Of a stretch of 64,000 bases of DNA, positions 1 through 7,289 are shown one piece after another. The stretch comes from Roseomonas indoligenes (GTDB lineage Bacteria > Pseudomonadota > Alphaproteobacteria > Acetobacterales > Acetobacteraceae), in the NCBI RefSeq assembly GCF_017813365.1, contig NZ_JAGIZA010000011.1, positions 124,001 through 188,000 on the forward strand. The letters run 5' to 3'. The notes below the pieces were generated by a model, which had not been told where the DNA came from, made no database searches, and worked only from the letters and a program-made list of their open reading frames with translations. The position numbers were made by a program, and so were the translations under genes. Within the stretch, counting starts at the first letter, position 1, and each line of letters opens with the position of its first letter.

Positions 1-1286
1 CGCTCGTCGATGAGGGAGACGGCGGAGAGCAGCATGTCGTCCGCGCCGCCCGTGCGGGCGCGGTCCAGGTGCCGGGCGTTAATGAGGTAGATGATCTGCA
101 TGTGCCGGGGCAGCACGCGCTCCATCATCGGAACGGCCCAGGTCTCCAGCGCCTCGGGCAGCAGGGTGTGGTTGGTGTAGGAGAAGACTGCCTGCGTGAC
201 CGTCCAGGCGGCATCCCACTCCATGCCGTGCAGGTCCACCAGCAGCCGCATCAGCTCCGCGACGCCGATCGCCGGGTGCGTGTCGTTCAGCTGGACGGCG
301 ATGTGCTCCGCCAGGTTCGACAGGTCGGCGTGGTTGGAGAGGTGGCGGCGAAGGATGTCCTGCAGCGACGCAGAGGCGAAGAAATACTCCTGCCGCAGGC
401 GCAGCTCCTGCCCCGCCTCCGACTCGTCGCCGGGATAGAGCACGCGGGAGATCGCTTCCGCCCGCATGCGCGCGGACTGCGAGCCGACATGGTCGCCGCG
501 GTTGAAATCACCGAGCTGCAGCGGGTCCGTCGCGCGGGCGGACCAGAGGCGCAGCGTGTTCACCCGCTTACCGCGCCAGCCCACCACCGGCGTGTCGTAG
601 GCCAGGGCATTCACGATCTCCCCGGCGTGCCAGATCATGCGGGTGGAGCCGTCCACCGAGACCTCGGATCGCACATGGCCGCCAAACCGCACCTCGTAGA
701 CGAGGCCGGAGCGCTCGAACTCCCAGGGATTGCCGAGCGCCAGCCAGTCCTCCGGCACCTCGTGCTGGATGCCGCCGGCGATCACCTGCCGGAACAGGCC
801 GTTCTCGTAGCGGATTCCGTAGCCGTAGGCGGGGACGTCGACGCTCGCCATGCTCTCCATGAAGCAGGCGGCGAGGCGACCCAGGCCACCATTGCCCAGT
901 GCCGCGTCCGCTTCCTGCCCCGCCACCGTGTCGAGATCGACGCCCAGCCCTTCCAGGGCCCGCCGGGCCGTCTCGGTCAGGCCGAGATTGCCGAGCGCGT
1001 CCGAGAGCAGCCGGCCGATGAGGAACTCCATCGAGAGATAGCAGACGCCCTTGCGGTCATCCGAACGGGTCTGGTCGTTGGAGCGGCGCCAGTCGTCCAC
1101 AATATGGTCGCGCGCGGCGAGGGCCGTGGCGATGAACCAGTCGCGCGGGCTGGCCCGCTCCGGCCGCCCCCCTACCTGATAGACGAGCTTCGCGAGGATG
1201 CTGTCCCGAAACGCCTTCACGGCGGCCTCGTCCGGGGCGTCGAATCCGGCAGGCAAGCCTGGCGCGGGAAGGGGACTGTCGTTCAT
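1..1286 (-). CDS. glgP: Glycogen/alpha-glucan phosphorylase, N-terminal part (cut by window edge)
   Basis: Releases glucose-1-phosphate from alpha-1,4-glucan in the cytoplasm using PLP. About 428 N-terminal residues are visible; the C-terminal half with the PLP lysine lies beyond the left edge. Family signatures are clear: YLSMEFLIGRLL near residue 90, ALGNGGLGRLAACFMESMA near 130, the AYGYGIRYENGLF block, QLNDTHPAI, and LPRHMQIIYLIN near the cut end. The ATG at 1286-1284 is preceded by an AGGAC Shine-Dalgarno-like sequence. It is the last visible gene of a leftward glgC, small gene, glgA, glgP series, so synthesis and breakdown of glycogen are encoded together. A hairpin at 1359-1377 separates it from glgA. 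Bacterial GlgP is usually about 800 residues. Confidence 0.96.
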   Translation of the reverse strand, partial: MNDSPLPAPGLPAGFDAPDEAAVKAFRDSILAKLVYQVGGRPERASPRDWFIATALAARDHIVDDWRRSNDQTRSDDRKGVCYLSMEFLIGRLLSDALGNLGLTETARRALEGLGVDLDTVAGQEADAALGNGGLGRLAACFMESMASVDVPAYGYGIRYENGLFRQVIAGGIQHEVPEDWLALGNPWEFERSGLVYEVRFGGHVRSEVSVDGSTRMIWHAGEIVNALAYDTPVVGWRGKRVNTLRLWSARATDPLQLGDFNRGDHVGSQSARMRAEAISRVLYPGDESEAGQELRLRQEYFFASASLQDILRRHLSNHADLSNLAEHIAVQLNDTHPAIGVAELMRLLVDLHGMEWDAAWTVTQAVFSYTNHTLLPEALETWAVPMMERVLPRHMQIIYLINARHLDRARTGGADDMLLSAVSLIDE

Positions 1287-1358
1287 CGGCCGTCCTGTTC
1301 CGAGAGAAGGTCCTGAGTGTATCAGAATCGATTTCGTGAGGCGAAAAACTTGCCGGAA

Positions 1359-1377
1359 ATTCGCGCTAAGCGCGAAT
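1359..1377 (-). promoter_or_regulatory. 19-bp palindrome between glgA and glgP
   Basis: ATTCGCGCT at 1359-1367 and AGCGCGAAT at 1369-1377 are perfect inverse complements around one base. As RNA it would form an 8-bp stem with a 3-base loop just after the glgA stop. On the minus strand only three U residues follow directly, with a T5 run about 10 bases later, so it could be a weak terminator or attenuator lowering glgP expression. It could equally be an operator site for glgP. Confidence 0.4.
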
Positions 1378-1388
1378 CTTTGACCGGG

Positions 1389-2828
1389 TTAGATCAACCC
1401 TCGGTAAATGCCGGCGTAGCGGGCCGCCGACCGCTCCCAGCCGACCGGCGCGCGCATCGCATTGGCCTGGACGGTCTTCCAGGCATCCTGGTCGGCCCAA
1501 AGGGAGGCGAGACGGGCGAGGCCCCCTTCGAGGGCCGCCGCCGTGGTGGGGGCGAATTGCAGGCCGGTCCCGACGCCGGAGGCGAGCGCGGCCTCGTTCG
1601 CGTCAATGACGGTATCAGCAAGACCCCCGACTCGGGCGACCACCGGCAGCGCTCCGTAGCGCAGGGCGCAGAGCTGGGTCAGGCCGCAGGGCTCGAACCG
1701 GGAGGGGACGAGCAGTGCGTCGCATCCCGCCTGGATCAAATGGGCCAAGCCTTCGTCATAGCCGATTCGCACGGCCACGCGGCCGGGGTGGGCGGCAGCG
1801 GCGGCGCGGAACCCGGCCTCCAGCGCCGGCTCTCCCGCGCCCAGCACCGCCAGCCGCATGCCGTGTCCCAGCAGCGCCGGCAGGCAGGCCAGGAGGAGGT
1901 CCATGCCCTTCTGGCCGGTCAGGCGGCTCACCACGCCCAGCACCAGGGCGCCCGGATCGTCCTCCAGGCCCATCCGGGTGCGCAGGCCGGTCCGGCTGGC
2001 CTCCCGGCCCTCCGGCCGGGCGGCGTCGAAGGGGGCGGGCAGGTGGGGATCGGCCGCGGGATTCCAGGCGGCCTCGTCGATGCCGTTCAGGATGCCGTGC
2101 ATCGCCCGCGCCCGCGCCCGAATCAGCCCGTCCAGGCCCATCCCTTCCTCCGGCGTCGCGATTTCCCGCGCATAGGTGGGGGAGACGGTGGTGATGCGGT
2201 CCGCCAGGCGCAGCCCCGCCTTAAGGGCGCCGATCCCGCCGAAGAACTCCACCCCTTCGATGTCGAAGGCGGCGGGCGGCAGGCGCAGGGTGTTCAGCAG
2301 ATAGGCCGGCGCCCAGCCCTGGAAGGCCAGGTTGTGGACGGTGAAAACCGTGCCGGGCCGCGGGCTCCCTCCGTAACGCAGGTAGGCCGCGGTCAGCCCG
2401 GCCTGCCAGTCATGCCCGTGCACCACCGCGGGCGCCCAGTCCGGCAGGGCGCCGCGCCCAATCGCCGCCGCCACCCAGGACAGGGCGGCGAAGCGCTGCG
2501 GGTTGTCCGGCCAGTCCCGCCCCTGCGAATCGGCGTAAGGGCCGCCCGGGCGGTCGTAGAGGTGGGGCGCGTCCAGGACCAGCAGGTCCAGCCCGGCATG
2601 CCGAGCCGCCAGCACCCGGGCCGGGCCGCCGAACAGCTCGTCGAAGCCGTGGACGGCTTCCGCCCCCTGCAGCCGGCCCAGCACGGCCGGGTAGCCTGGC
2701 AGAAGGGTCCGCACCCCGACCGATTCGGACGCCAGGGCCAGCGGCAGCGCGCCGACCACGTCGGCGAGGCCGCCCGTCTTGACGAGCGGGAAGCACTCGG
2801 AGGCGACGGAGAGGACGGGGAGGGTCAT
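1389..2828 (-). CDS. glgA: Glycogen synthase (ADP-glucose type)
   Basis: GT5 retaining glycosyltransferase that adds glucose from ADP-glucose to the non-reducing end of glycogen; cytoplasmic. The product is 479 residues, the usual GlgA length. The N-terminal KTGGLADV motif (K17) binds ADP-glucose. FTVHNLAFQG and the VSPTYAREI block are typical, and the C-terminal PSRFEPCGLTQL block carries the E-x7-E-type motif of the donor site. An in-frame GTG at 2852 would add eight residues (MLGPCCAA), but homologues begin just before the LSVASE strand, so the ATG at 2828 is preferred; neither start has a good Shine-Dalgarno sequence. It lies 25 bp downstream of the small 89-residue gene and is probably co-transcribed with glgC. 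Confidence 0.95.
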   Translation of the reverse strand: MTLPVLSVASECFPLVKTGGLADVVGALPLALASESVGVRTLLPGYPAVLGRLQGAEAVHGFDELFGGPARVLAARHAGLDLLVLDAPHLYDRPGGPYADSQGRDWPDNPQRFAALSWVAAAIGRGALPDWAPAVVHGHDWQAGLTAAYLRYGGSPRPGTVFTVHNLAFQGWAPAYLLNTLRLPPAAFDIEGVEFFGGIGALKAGLRLADRITTVSPTYAREIATPEEGMGLDGLIRARARAMHGILNGIDEAAWNPAADPHLPAPFDAARPEGREASRTGLRTRMGLEDDPGALVLGVVSRLTGQKGMDLLLACLPALLGHGMRLAVLGAGEPALEAGFRAAAAAHPGRVAVRIGYDEGLAHLIQAGCDALLVPSRFEPCGLTQLCALRYGALPVVARVGGLADTVIDANEAALASGVGTGLQFAPTTAAALEGGLARLASLWADQDAWKTVQANAMRAPVGWERSAARYAGIYRGLI

Positions 2829-2853
2829 GGCGGCACAACATGGCCCGAGCACC

Positions 2854-3123
2854 CTACCAGCGCACGGGGATGAGAAGCGTCTCGGTGCGGCCCAGGCGGC
2901 GCCGCAGCGTCACCGGCAGGGTCCAGCTGCGCGTGCCCGTGTCGTAGCTCGGCGGCTCCTCGGCCAGGGCGCGGCAACGCAGCCTTCGGGCCAGCGCCTC
3001 GGCCACTGCGTCCCAGCGATCGGCGCCGCGGGGAACCGGCTCCCGGTGCTCCACGCCGTCGAAGGTGTAGAAGATAAGCCCCTGCGGCGGCGCGGTGCCG
3101 GCCGACGGGCTCGTACTCTCCAT
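2854..3123 (-). CDS. Small uncharacterised protein within the glg cluster
   Basis: An 89-residue protein with no recognised family. The composition looks like a real folded protein (GLIFYTFDGVEHREPVPRG, then a charged helix-like segment, then two likely beta strands ending TETLLIPVRW), unlike the Arg/Gly-rich alternatives in the other frames. It has no signal peptide or membrane segment. A strong AGGAGG lies 12 bases before the ATG. It sits 99 bp after glgC and 25 bp before glgA, so it is probably co-expressed with glycogen synthesis. A role in glycogen metabolism is inferred from context only. Confidence 0.65.
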   Translation of the reverse strand: MESTSPSAGTAPPQGLIFYTFDGVEHREPVPRGADRWDAVAEALARRLRCRALAEEPPSYDTGTRSWTLPVTLRRRLGRTETLLIPVRW

Positions 3124-3222
3124 CAGCAGGCAAGGCCTCCTCTCTCTCGATGGAGGCCGAGGCTACGGAGCAAGTACTAACAGAGTGATGAACGGGGAGT
3201 CGGTAGGGGAGGGACACCGGCC

Positions 3223-4491
3223 TCAGCCCGACAGGGCGTCGATCATGGGCTGGGTGATGAGGCAGACACCCCCCGCCGAGCGCCGGAACCGCCGCTCATC
3301 CTCCTCCGGATCCTCGCCCACCACCAGGCCGTCCGGCAGGGCGACGCCGCTGTCCACCACCACCTTCTTCAGCCGCACGTGGCGGCCCACCACCACGCCG
3401 GGCAGCAGGACCGCGCCCTCGATCTCACCGTAGGAGCGGACGCGGGTGTTGGGAAAGAGAAGGGAGCGGCGCACATGGCTGCCGGAGATGATGCAGCCGC
3501 CGGAGACGAGCGAGTCCACGGCCATGCCGCGCCGCCCGTCGTCGTCCAGCACGAACTTCGCGGGCGGCGTCACCTCGGCATAGGTCCAGATCGGCCAGTC
3601 GCGGTCGTAGAGGTCGAGGGCGGGGACCACGTCCGTCAGGTCGATATTCGCCTGCCAGTAGGCGTCAACCGTGCCGACGTCGCGCCAGTAGGCCTCGGCC
3701 TGCTCGCTGCTGCGGACGCAGGAATCCTGGAAGCGGTGCGCCACCGCCGTCCCGCGCGCGACGAGGGCGGGGATGATGTCCTTGCCGAAGTCGCGGTCGG
3801 AGCCGGGGGTGGCGGCGTCGCGCCGCAGCTCCTCCGCCAGCAGCTTCGTCTCGAACACGTAGATGCCCATGGAGGCGAGGGCCACCTCCGGCTGCCCGGG
3901 GATGGAGGGCGGGTCCTTCGGCTTCTCGAGGAAGGAGACGATCCGGTCTTCCTCGTCCACGTGCATCACGCCGAAGGCGCTGGCCTCCATGCGCGGCACC
4001 TCGATGCAGGCCACGGTGACGTCGGCGCCGGATTCGCAGTGGCGCTGCAGCATCACCTCGTAGTCCATCTTGTAGACATGGTCCCCGGCCAGGATGACCA
4101 TGTAGCGGGGCCCGTAGCTCTCGATGATGTCGAGGTTCTGGTACACGGCGTCCGCGGTGCCGGCGTACCACTCCGTCTCCGAGACGCGCTGGCTCGCCGG
4201 CAGGATGTCGAAGCTCTCGTTCCGCTCCGGGCGCAGGAAGTTCCAGCCGCGCTGCATGTGGCGGATCAGGCTGTGCGCCTTGTACTGCGTGGCCACGCCG
4301 ATGCGTCGGATGCCGGAGTTGATGGCGTTGGACAGGGCGAAGTCGATGATGCGGGACTTCGCGCCGAAGAACACGGCGGGCTTGGCCCGCCGGTCCGTCA
4401 GCTCCATCAGGCGGGAGCCCCGCCCGCCGGCCAGGACATAGGCCATGGCATGACGCGCCAGGGGCCCGGAGTTGACCGGCCTCGATGACAT
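3223..4491 (-). CDS. glgC: Glucose-1-phosphate adenylyltransferase (ADP-glucose pyrophosphorylase)
   Basis: Makes ADP-glucose from ATP and glucose-1-phosphate, the committed step of bacterial glycogen synthesis. The 422-residue product has the nucleotidyltransferase motif GGRGSRL at 22-28, followed by [23 protein letters not shown], the [12 protein letters not shown] block near 107-118, [11 protein letters not shown] with the catalytic Asp, and a C-terminal left-handed beta-helix ([18 protein letters not shown]). The N-terminal extension before MAYVLAGG is usual for proteobacterial GlgC and supports the ATG at 4491. It is the first gene of the leftward glg series; the 154 bp upstream should hold the promoter, but I cannot assign hexamers. 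Confidence 0.97.
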   Translation of the reverse strand: MSSRPVNSGPLARHAMAYVLAGGRGSRLMELTDRRAKPAVFFGAKSRIIDFALSNAINSGIRRIGVATQYKAHSLIRHMQRGWNFLRPERNESFDILPASQRVSETEWYAGTADAVYQNLDIIESYGPRYMVILAGDHVYKMDYEVMLQRHCESGADVTVACIEVPRMEASAFGVMHVDEEDRIVSFLEKPKDPPSIPGQPEVALASMGIYVFETKLLAEELRRDAATPGSDRDFGKDIIPALVARGTAVAHRFQDSCVRSSEQAEAYWRDVGTVDAYWQANIDLTDVVPALDLYDRDWPIWTYAEVTPPAKFVLDDDGRRGMAVDSLVSGGCIISGSHVRRSLLFPNTRVRSYGEIEGAVLLPGVVVGRHVRLKKVVVDSGVALPDGLVVGEDPEEDERRFRRSAGGVCLITQPMIDALSG

Positions 4492-4645
4492 GCTTTCTCG
4501 CCCCCGTGCGACTTTCCCGGACTATGGCATCTTTCGGGCATCCCGGAACGGGGGTGGCCGGGCAAGGCGGACACGGACGCGCGATTCACCGCGGGGGAGG
4601 GCACGCCCGGCCAAGCCCGCCGCTGCGTGCGGCGGGCGGCGCGCG

Positions 4646-6244
4646 TCAGATCGGCTCGCCCGCGCCGGTGCCGTTGCGCGGCGTGGGGAAGGTCCACTCC
4701 TCGCCGCGCGGGGTCGAAACGTATTCCGGCCAGCGCAGGTCCACCGGCGGGTCGAAATCCGCCGGCAGCAGCGGCCCCACCCATTCCGTGCCGCCCACGC
4801 CGCCGCCGGTGCGGTCCCGGAACTCGGCCTGGCAGGCCTCCAGCGCGCCGGGCTTCGTCGCCAGGTCCACCATGGTCAGCGCCATGGTGCGGCCCGCCAC
4901 GAACATCCCGGGATCGACCGCTGCCGGCAGGCCGCCGAGCGCGAGGTAGGACCAGTTCGGATAGGCGTAGCCGGGGGAGGGGGCGCGCAGGCGGGGCCGC
5001 GCGGCCAGCAGGCGCACCGTCGGGCAGTGCCAGGAATATTCCACGTAGTCGTCGGCGCTGAGATGCGTCTGCCAGCCGGCGAGGGTGCGGCGCAGGCCCT
5101 TGTCGTTCTCCTCCGGCGTGGTCAGCGTCGTCACCGTCGGGATGAAGGGGTTCTGCATCGGCTCCAGGCCGAGGTTCTTCTGGATCTCCCGGCCGAAGGC
5201 CAGCGCCTCCTCGGAATAGGTGGGGGCGCCCACGGCCTGCAGGTTCTCCCAGGTCAGCGCCGTCAGCGCCGTATTGGGCAGGCCCACGCGCGTCTTTGTC
5301 ACCCAGCGCACATAGGCCTTGCAGCCCGTCGCCATCGCGGCCGACCGCGCGTTGTTCGCCAGAACGCGCCAGATCTGTTCCTGGATGGCGAGGGAGGAGG
5401 AGCGCCAGGAGTACTGGATTTGGCTGAAGCGCGGCGCCAGGTTGTCCGATGTCGCGCCGCCATCGCCGAGGACGAACTCGTTCAGCGTCCAGGACCCGCT
5501 GTGCGGGAACATCGCCTCCTTCGTGTACTTCGTCGTCGTGTACATCAGGCACATCGCGTCCAGCGAACCCGGGCAGCGCGCCACGGCATGCGCGGCCTGG
5601 GTGGGCATGAGCGAGGGATCGACCCAGCCCTCGGGGTTGTCGCACTCGAAGGTGATCACGGCGCTCCAGTAGGCGCCGAAATGGATGTCGCCCGTCACCG
5701 TGTTGCTGGGCCAGGGGTGCCAGACCACAGCGGCGTCCAGCCCGTCGAAATAGCCCTTCGCGGCATGGATGGGCTTCGATCCGCAGACCTTCTCCGCCGG
5801 TTCCCCGAAGAGCTTCAGCCTGGCCTTCACCCCGTGCTGCGCGAAGGCGGCCTTGGTGGCGAGCATGGCGGTGAGGGAGGCGGTGCCGAGCACGGAGTGC
5901 GGGTCCGTGTGCCCCGCGGTGTAGGGGTGCAGCCCCTCGCGCGGCGCGGGATAGGGAACGACCTGCTGCGAGTTGCCGGGCACCGCATCGTACTCGGAGA
6001 AGCCGGCGAGCACCGGGCCGGAGTCGCCCCAGCGCGCGGCGAAGGCGGTCGGCATCTCGCCGGAGCCCTCCTCCACCGTGAAGCCCTCCTCACGCAGGAT
6101 CTCGGCATAGGCGGCCATGGAGCGGTACTCGCGCCAGGCAGGCTCCGCATAGCCCCAGATCCGCTCGTTGAAGGCCGAGAGGCGGGCCTCGTTCCGCGTG
6201 ATCCAATCCAGCGCGGATTGGCGGACGGCATTCGGATCGGACAT
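4646..6244 (-). CDS. M20-family amidohydrolase (AbgB-like)
   Basis: A 532-residue protein resembling the p-aminobenzoyl-glutamate hydrolase AbgB and related M20D peptidases, which cleave amide bonds of acylated amino acids. Recognisable parts are the N-terminal helix (DWITRNEARLSAFNERIWGYAEPAWREYRS), the VLAGFSEYDAVPG strand, AGHTDPHSVLGTASL, KLFGEPAEK, and VTGDIHFGAYWSAVITFE, where the dimerisation domain starts. The usual GCGHN metal motif is replaced by AGHTDPH and the usual PAEEGGGGK-type segment by EPAEKVCGSKP, so the metal site is divergent. The ATG at 6244 was chosen because the upstream in-frame extension is antisense to the next gene. The substrate is unknown. Confidence 0.85.
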   Translation of the reverse strand: MSDPNAVRQSALDWITRNEARLSAFNERIWGYAEPAWREYRSMAAYAEILREEGFTVEEGSGEMPTAFAARWGDSGPVLAGFSEYDAVPGNSQQVVPYPAPREGLHPYTAGHTDPHSVLGTASLTAMLATKAAFAQHGVKARLKLFGEPAEKVCGSKPIHAAKGYFDGLDAAVVWHPWPSNTVTGDIHFGAYWSAVITFECDNPEGWVDPSLMPTQAAHAVARCPGSLDAMCLMYTTTKYTKEAMFPHSGSWTLNEFVLGDGGATSDNLAPRFSQIQYSWRSSSLAIQEQIWRVLANNARSAAMATGCKAYVRWVTKTRVGLPNTALTALTWENLQAVGAPTYSEEALAFGREIQKNLGLEPMQNPFIPTVTTLTTPEENDKGLRRTLAGWQTHLSADDYVEYSWHCPTVRLLAARPRLRAPSPGYAYPNWSYLALGGLPAAVDPGMFVAGRTMALTMVDLATKPGALEACQAEFRDRTGGGVGGTEWVGPLLPADFDPPVDLRWPEYVSTPRGEEWTFPTPRNGTGAGEPI

Positions 6245-6339
6245 CACGGCTCCTCTCGGCGCGCCGGGAATCGCGGCGCGGCGGGAGCCTAGATCGGGAT
6301 CGCCGGAGGCGGAATCGCCCGGGAGAGCAATTCCCGCGC

Positions 6340-7203
6340 TCAGTCGGCGCAGCGCGCCTCTGTCACGGTGCAGGTCAGGCCGCGGCCGCGCTGGGAGCAG
6401 GCCGAGAGCGCCTGGCGCTCCGCCTCCTCGCGGGTCGCGCCCGTGCCGCTCGTCGCGGCCATCACCGTGTAGGTGCTGGAATGGGCCGTCATCACCACCG
6501 CGTTGTTGGAGCGGAGCGCGTGGGCCACGGCGGCGCAGCGCGCCGTGAAGTCGCCGGCCATGCGGCAATCGGCGCCGGTGCCGCTCTTGCAGGCGGCTTC
6601 CGCCTGCCGGTGCGCCACCGCGCGGTCCCCGACGCCAACCGCCAGCCCGAAGCTGCGGGAGGGCGCGGCGGCGAGGTAGACCGCCCCATAGGACCCGCGC
6701 CCGGTGCGGCGGGCCGGCGTGGCGGGTGCGGAGACCGGCACTAGGCCCGGCTCGGCCGCCTGCGCCGCCATGAGGGAGCCGAAGAGGGAGGTGGACGGGG
6801 CGGGCGGAGCCGCGGCGACGGCCGTCACCGGTGCGCCGCCTGGTGCCCGACGGCCCCGCGCCGCCTCCCGCTGCACGGGCTTCGTCTCGGCCGGGCGCTG
6901 CGCCTGCGCCACCCGCGTGAGCGCGCGATTGCTCCCGGGAAGCTGGGTCCAGGGCGTCTGCGGGGTCGGCATGGCCATGGTGCCGGAAATGTTCGCCCGG
7001 CCCAGCGCCGCGGAGCGGGCGGCGCAGCGGACGAGGCAGGCCTGGATGACCGTGGTGTTCTGCGCACGGTCGGCGAAGGGCGCGGCGCACTCGGTGCGGC
7101 AGAAGGGGCTGTCCTGGGCCGAGGCGCCGTGCGGGAGGAACCCCAGGGCCATCGCCAGCACAAGGCCCGGTGCGTTCCGCAGCAGCGCCAACACCCCCTG
7201 CAT
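6340..7203 (-). CDS. Secreted DUF4189-domain protein
   Basis: A 287-residue protein with a clear Sec signal peptide (LALLRNAPGLVLAMALGF then GASAQ, cleavage near residue 30). After it come a Cys-rich segment (FCRTECAAPFADRAQN...CLVRCAAR), a Pro/Ala linker, and a C-terminal domain of about 110 residues starting YGAVYLAAAPSRSFGLAVG. The C-terminal domain matches DUF4189, a Cys-containing periplasmic or extracellular domain of unknown function that often repeats the SYGAIA-type motif. The ATG at 7203 places the signal peptide at the N-terminus; longer in-frame starts reach into the divergent PBP gene. It is transcribed away from the PBP gene with an 86-bp gap, so the two may share a control region. 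Confidence 0.75.
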   Translation of the reverse strand: MQGVLALLRNAPGLVLAMALGFLPHGASAQDSPFCRTECAAPFADRAQNTTVIQACLVRCAARSAALGRANISGTMAMPTPQTPWTQLPGSNRALTRVAQAQRPAETKPVQREAARGRRAPGGAPVTAVAAAPPAPSTSLFGSLMAAQAAEPGLVPVSAPATPARRTGRGSYGAVYLAAAPSRSFGLAVGVGDRAVAHRQAEAACKSGTGADCRMAGDFTARCAAVAHALRSNNAVVMTAHSSTYTVMAATSGTGATREEAERQALSACSQRGRGLTCTVTEARCAD

Positions 7204-7289
7204 CCCCCATGTCCCGGCACGACCCCACCCCGTGTTTCCGGCTTGGGCTGAGTGGGCGCGGCCCGGATTCGTGCTACGCTTCGTCTGCC

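Noticed and set aside
2825-3217. A 130-residue minus-strand frame overlapping the 89-residue gene
   Set aside because: Its sequence is Arg/Gly-rich and low in hydrophobic core residues; the other frame has a better composition and the AGGAGG fits its start.
69-4488. Long plus-strand open frames over the glycogen genes (69-1316, 1317-2873, 3379-4488)
   Set aside because: They are antisense to glgP, glgA and glgC and show the Arg/Gly/His/Gln-rich composition expected of shadows in GC-rich DNA; the minus-strand proteins carry clear family motifs.
4646-7228. An 860-residue minus-strand frame spanning the M20 gene and the DUF4189 gene
   Set aside because: Only the part from 6244 matches M20; the rest is the wrong frame of the secreted DUF4189 gene.
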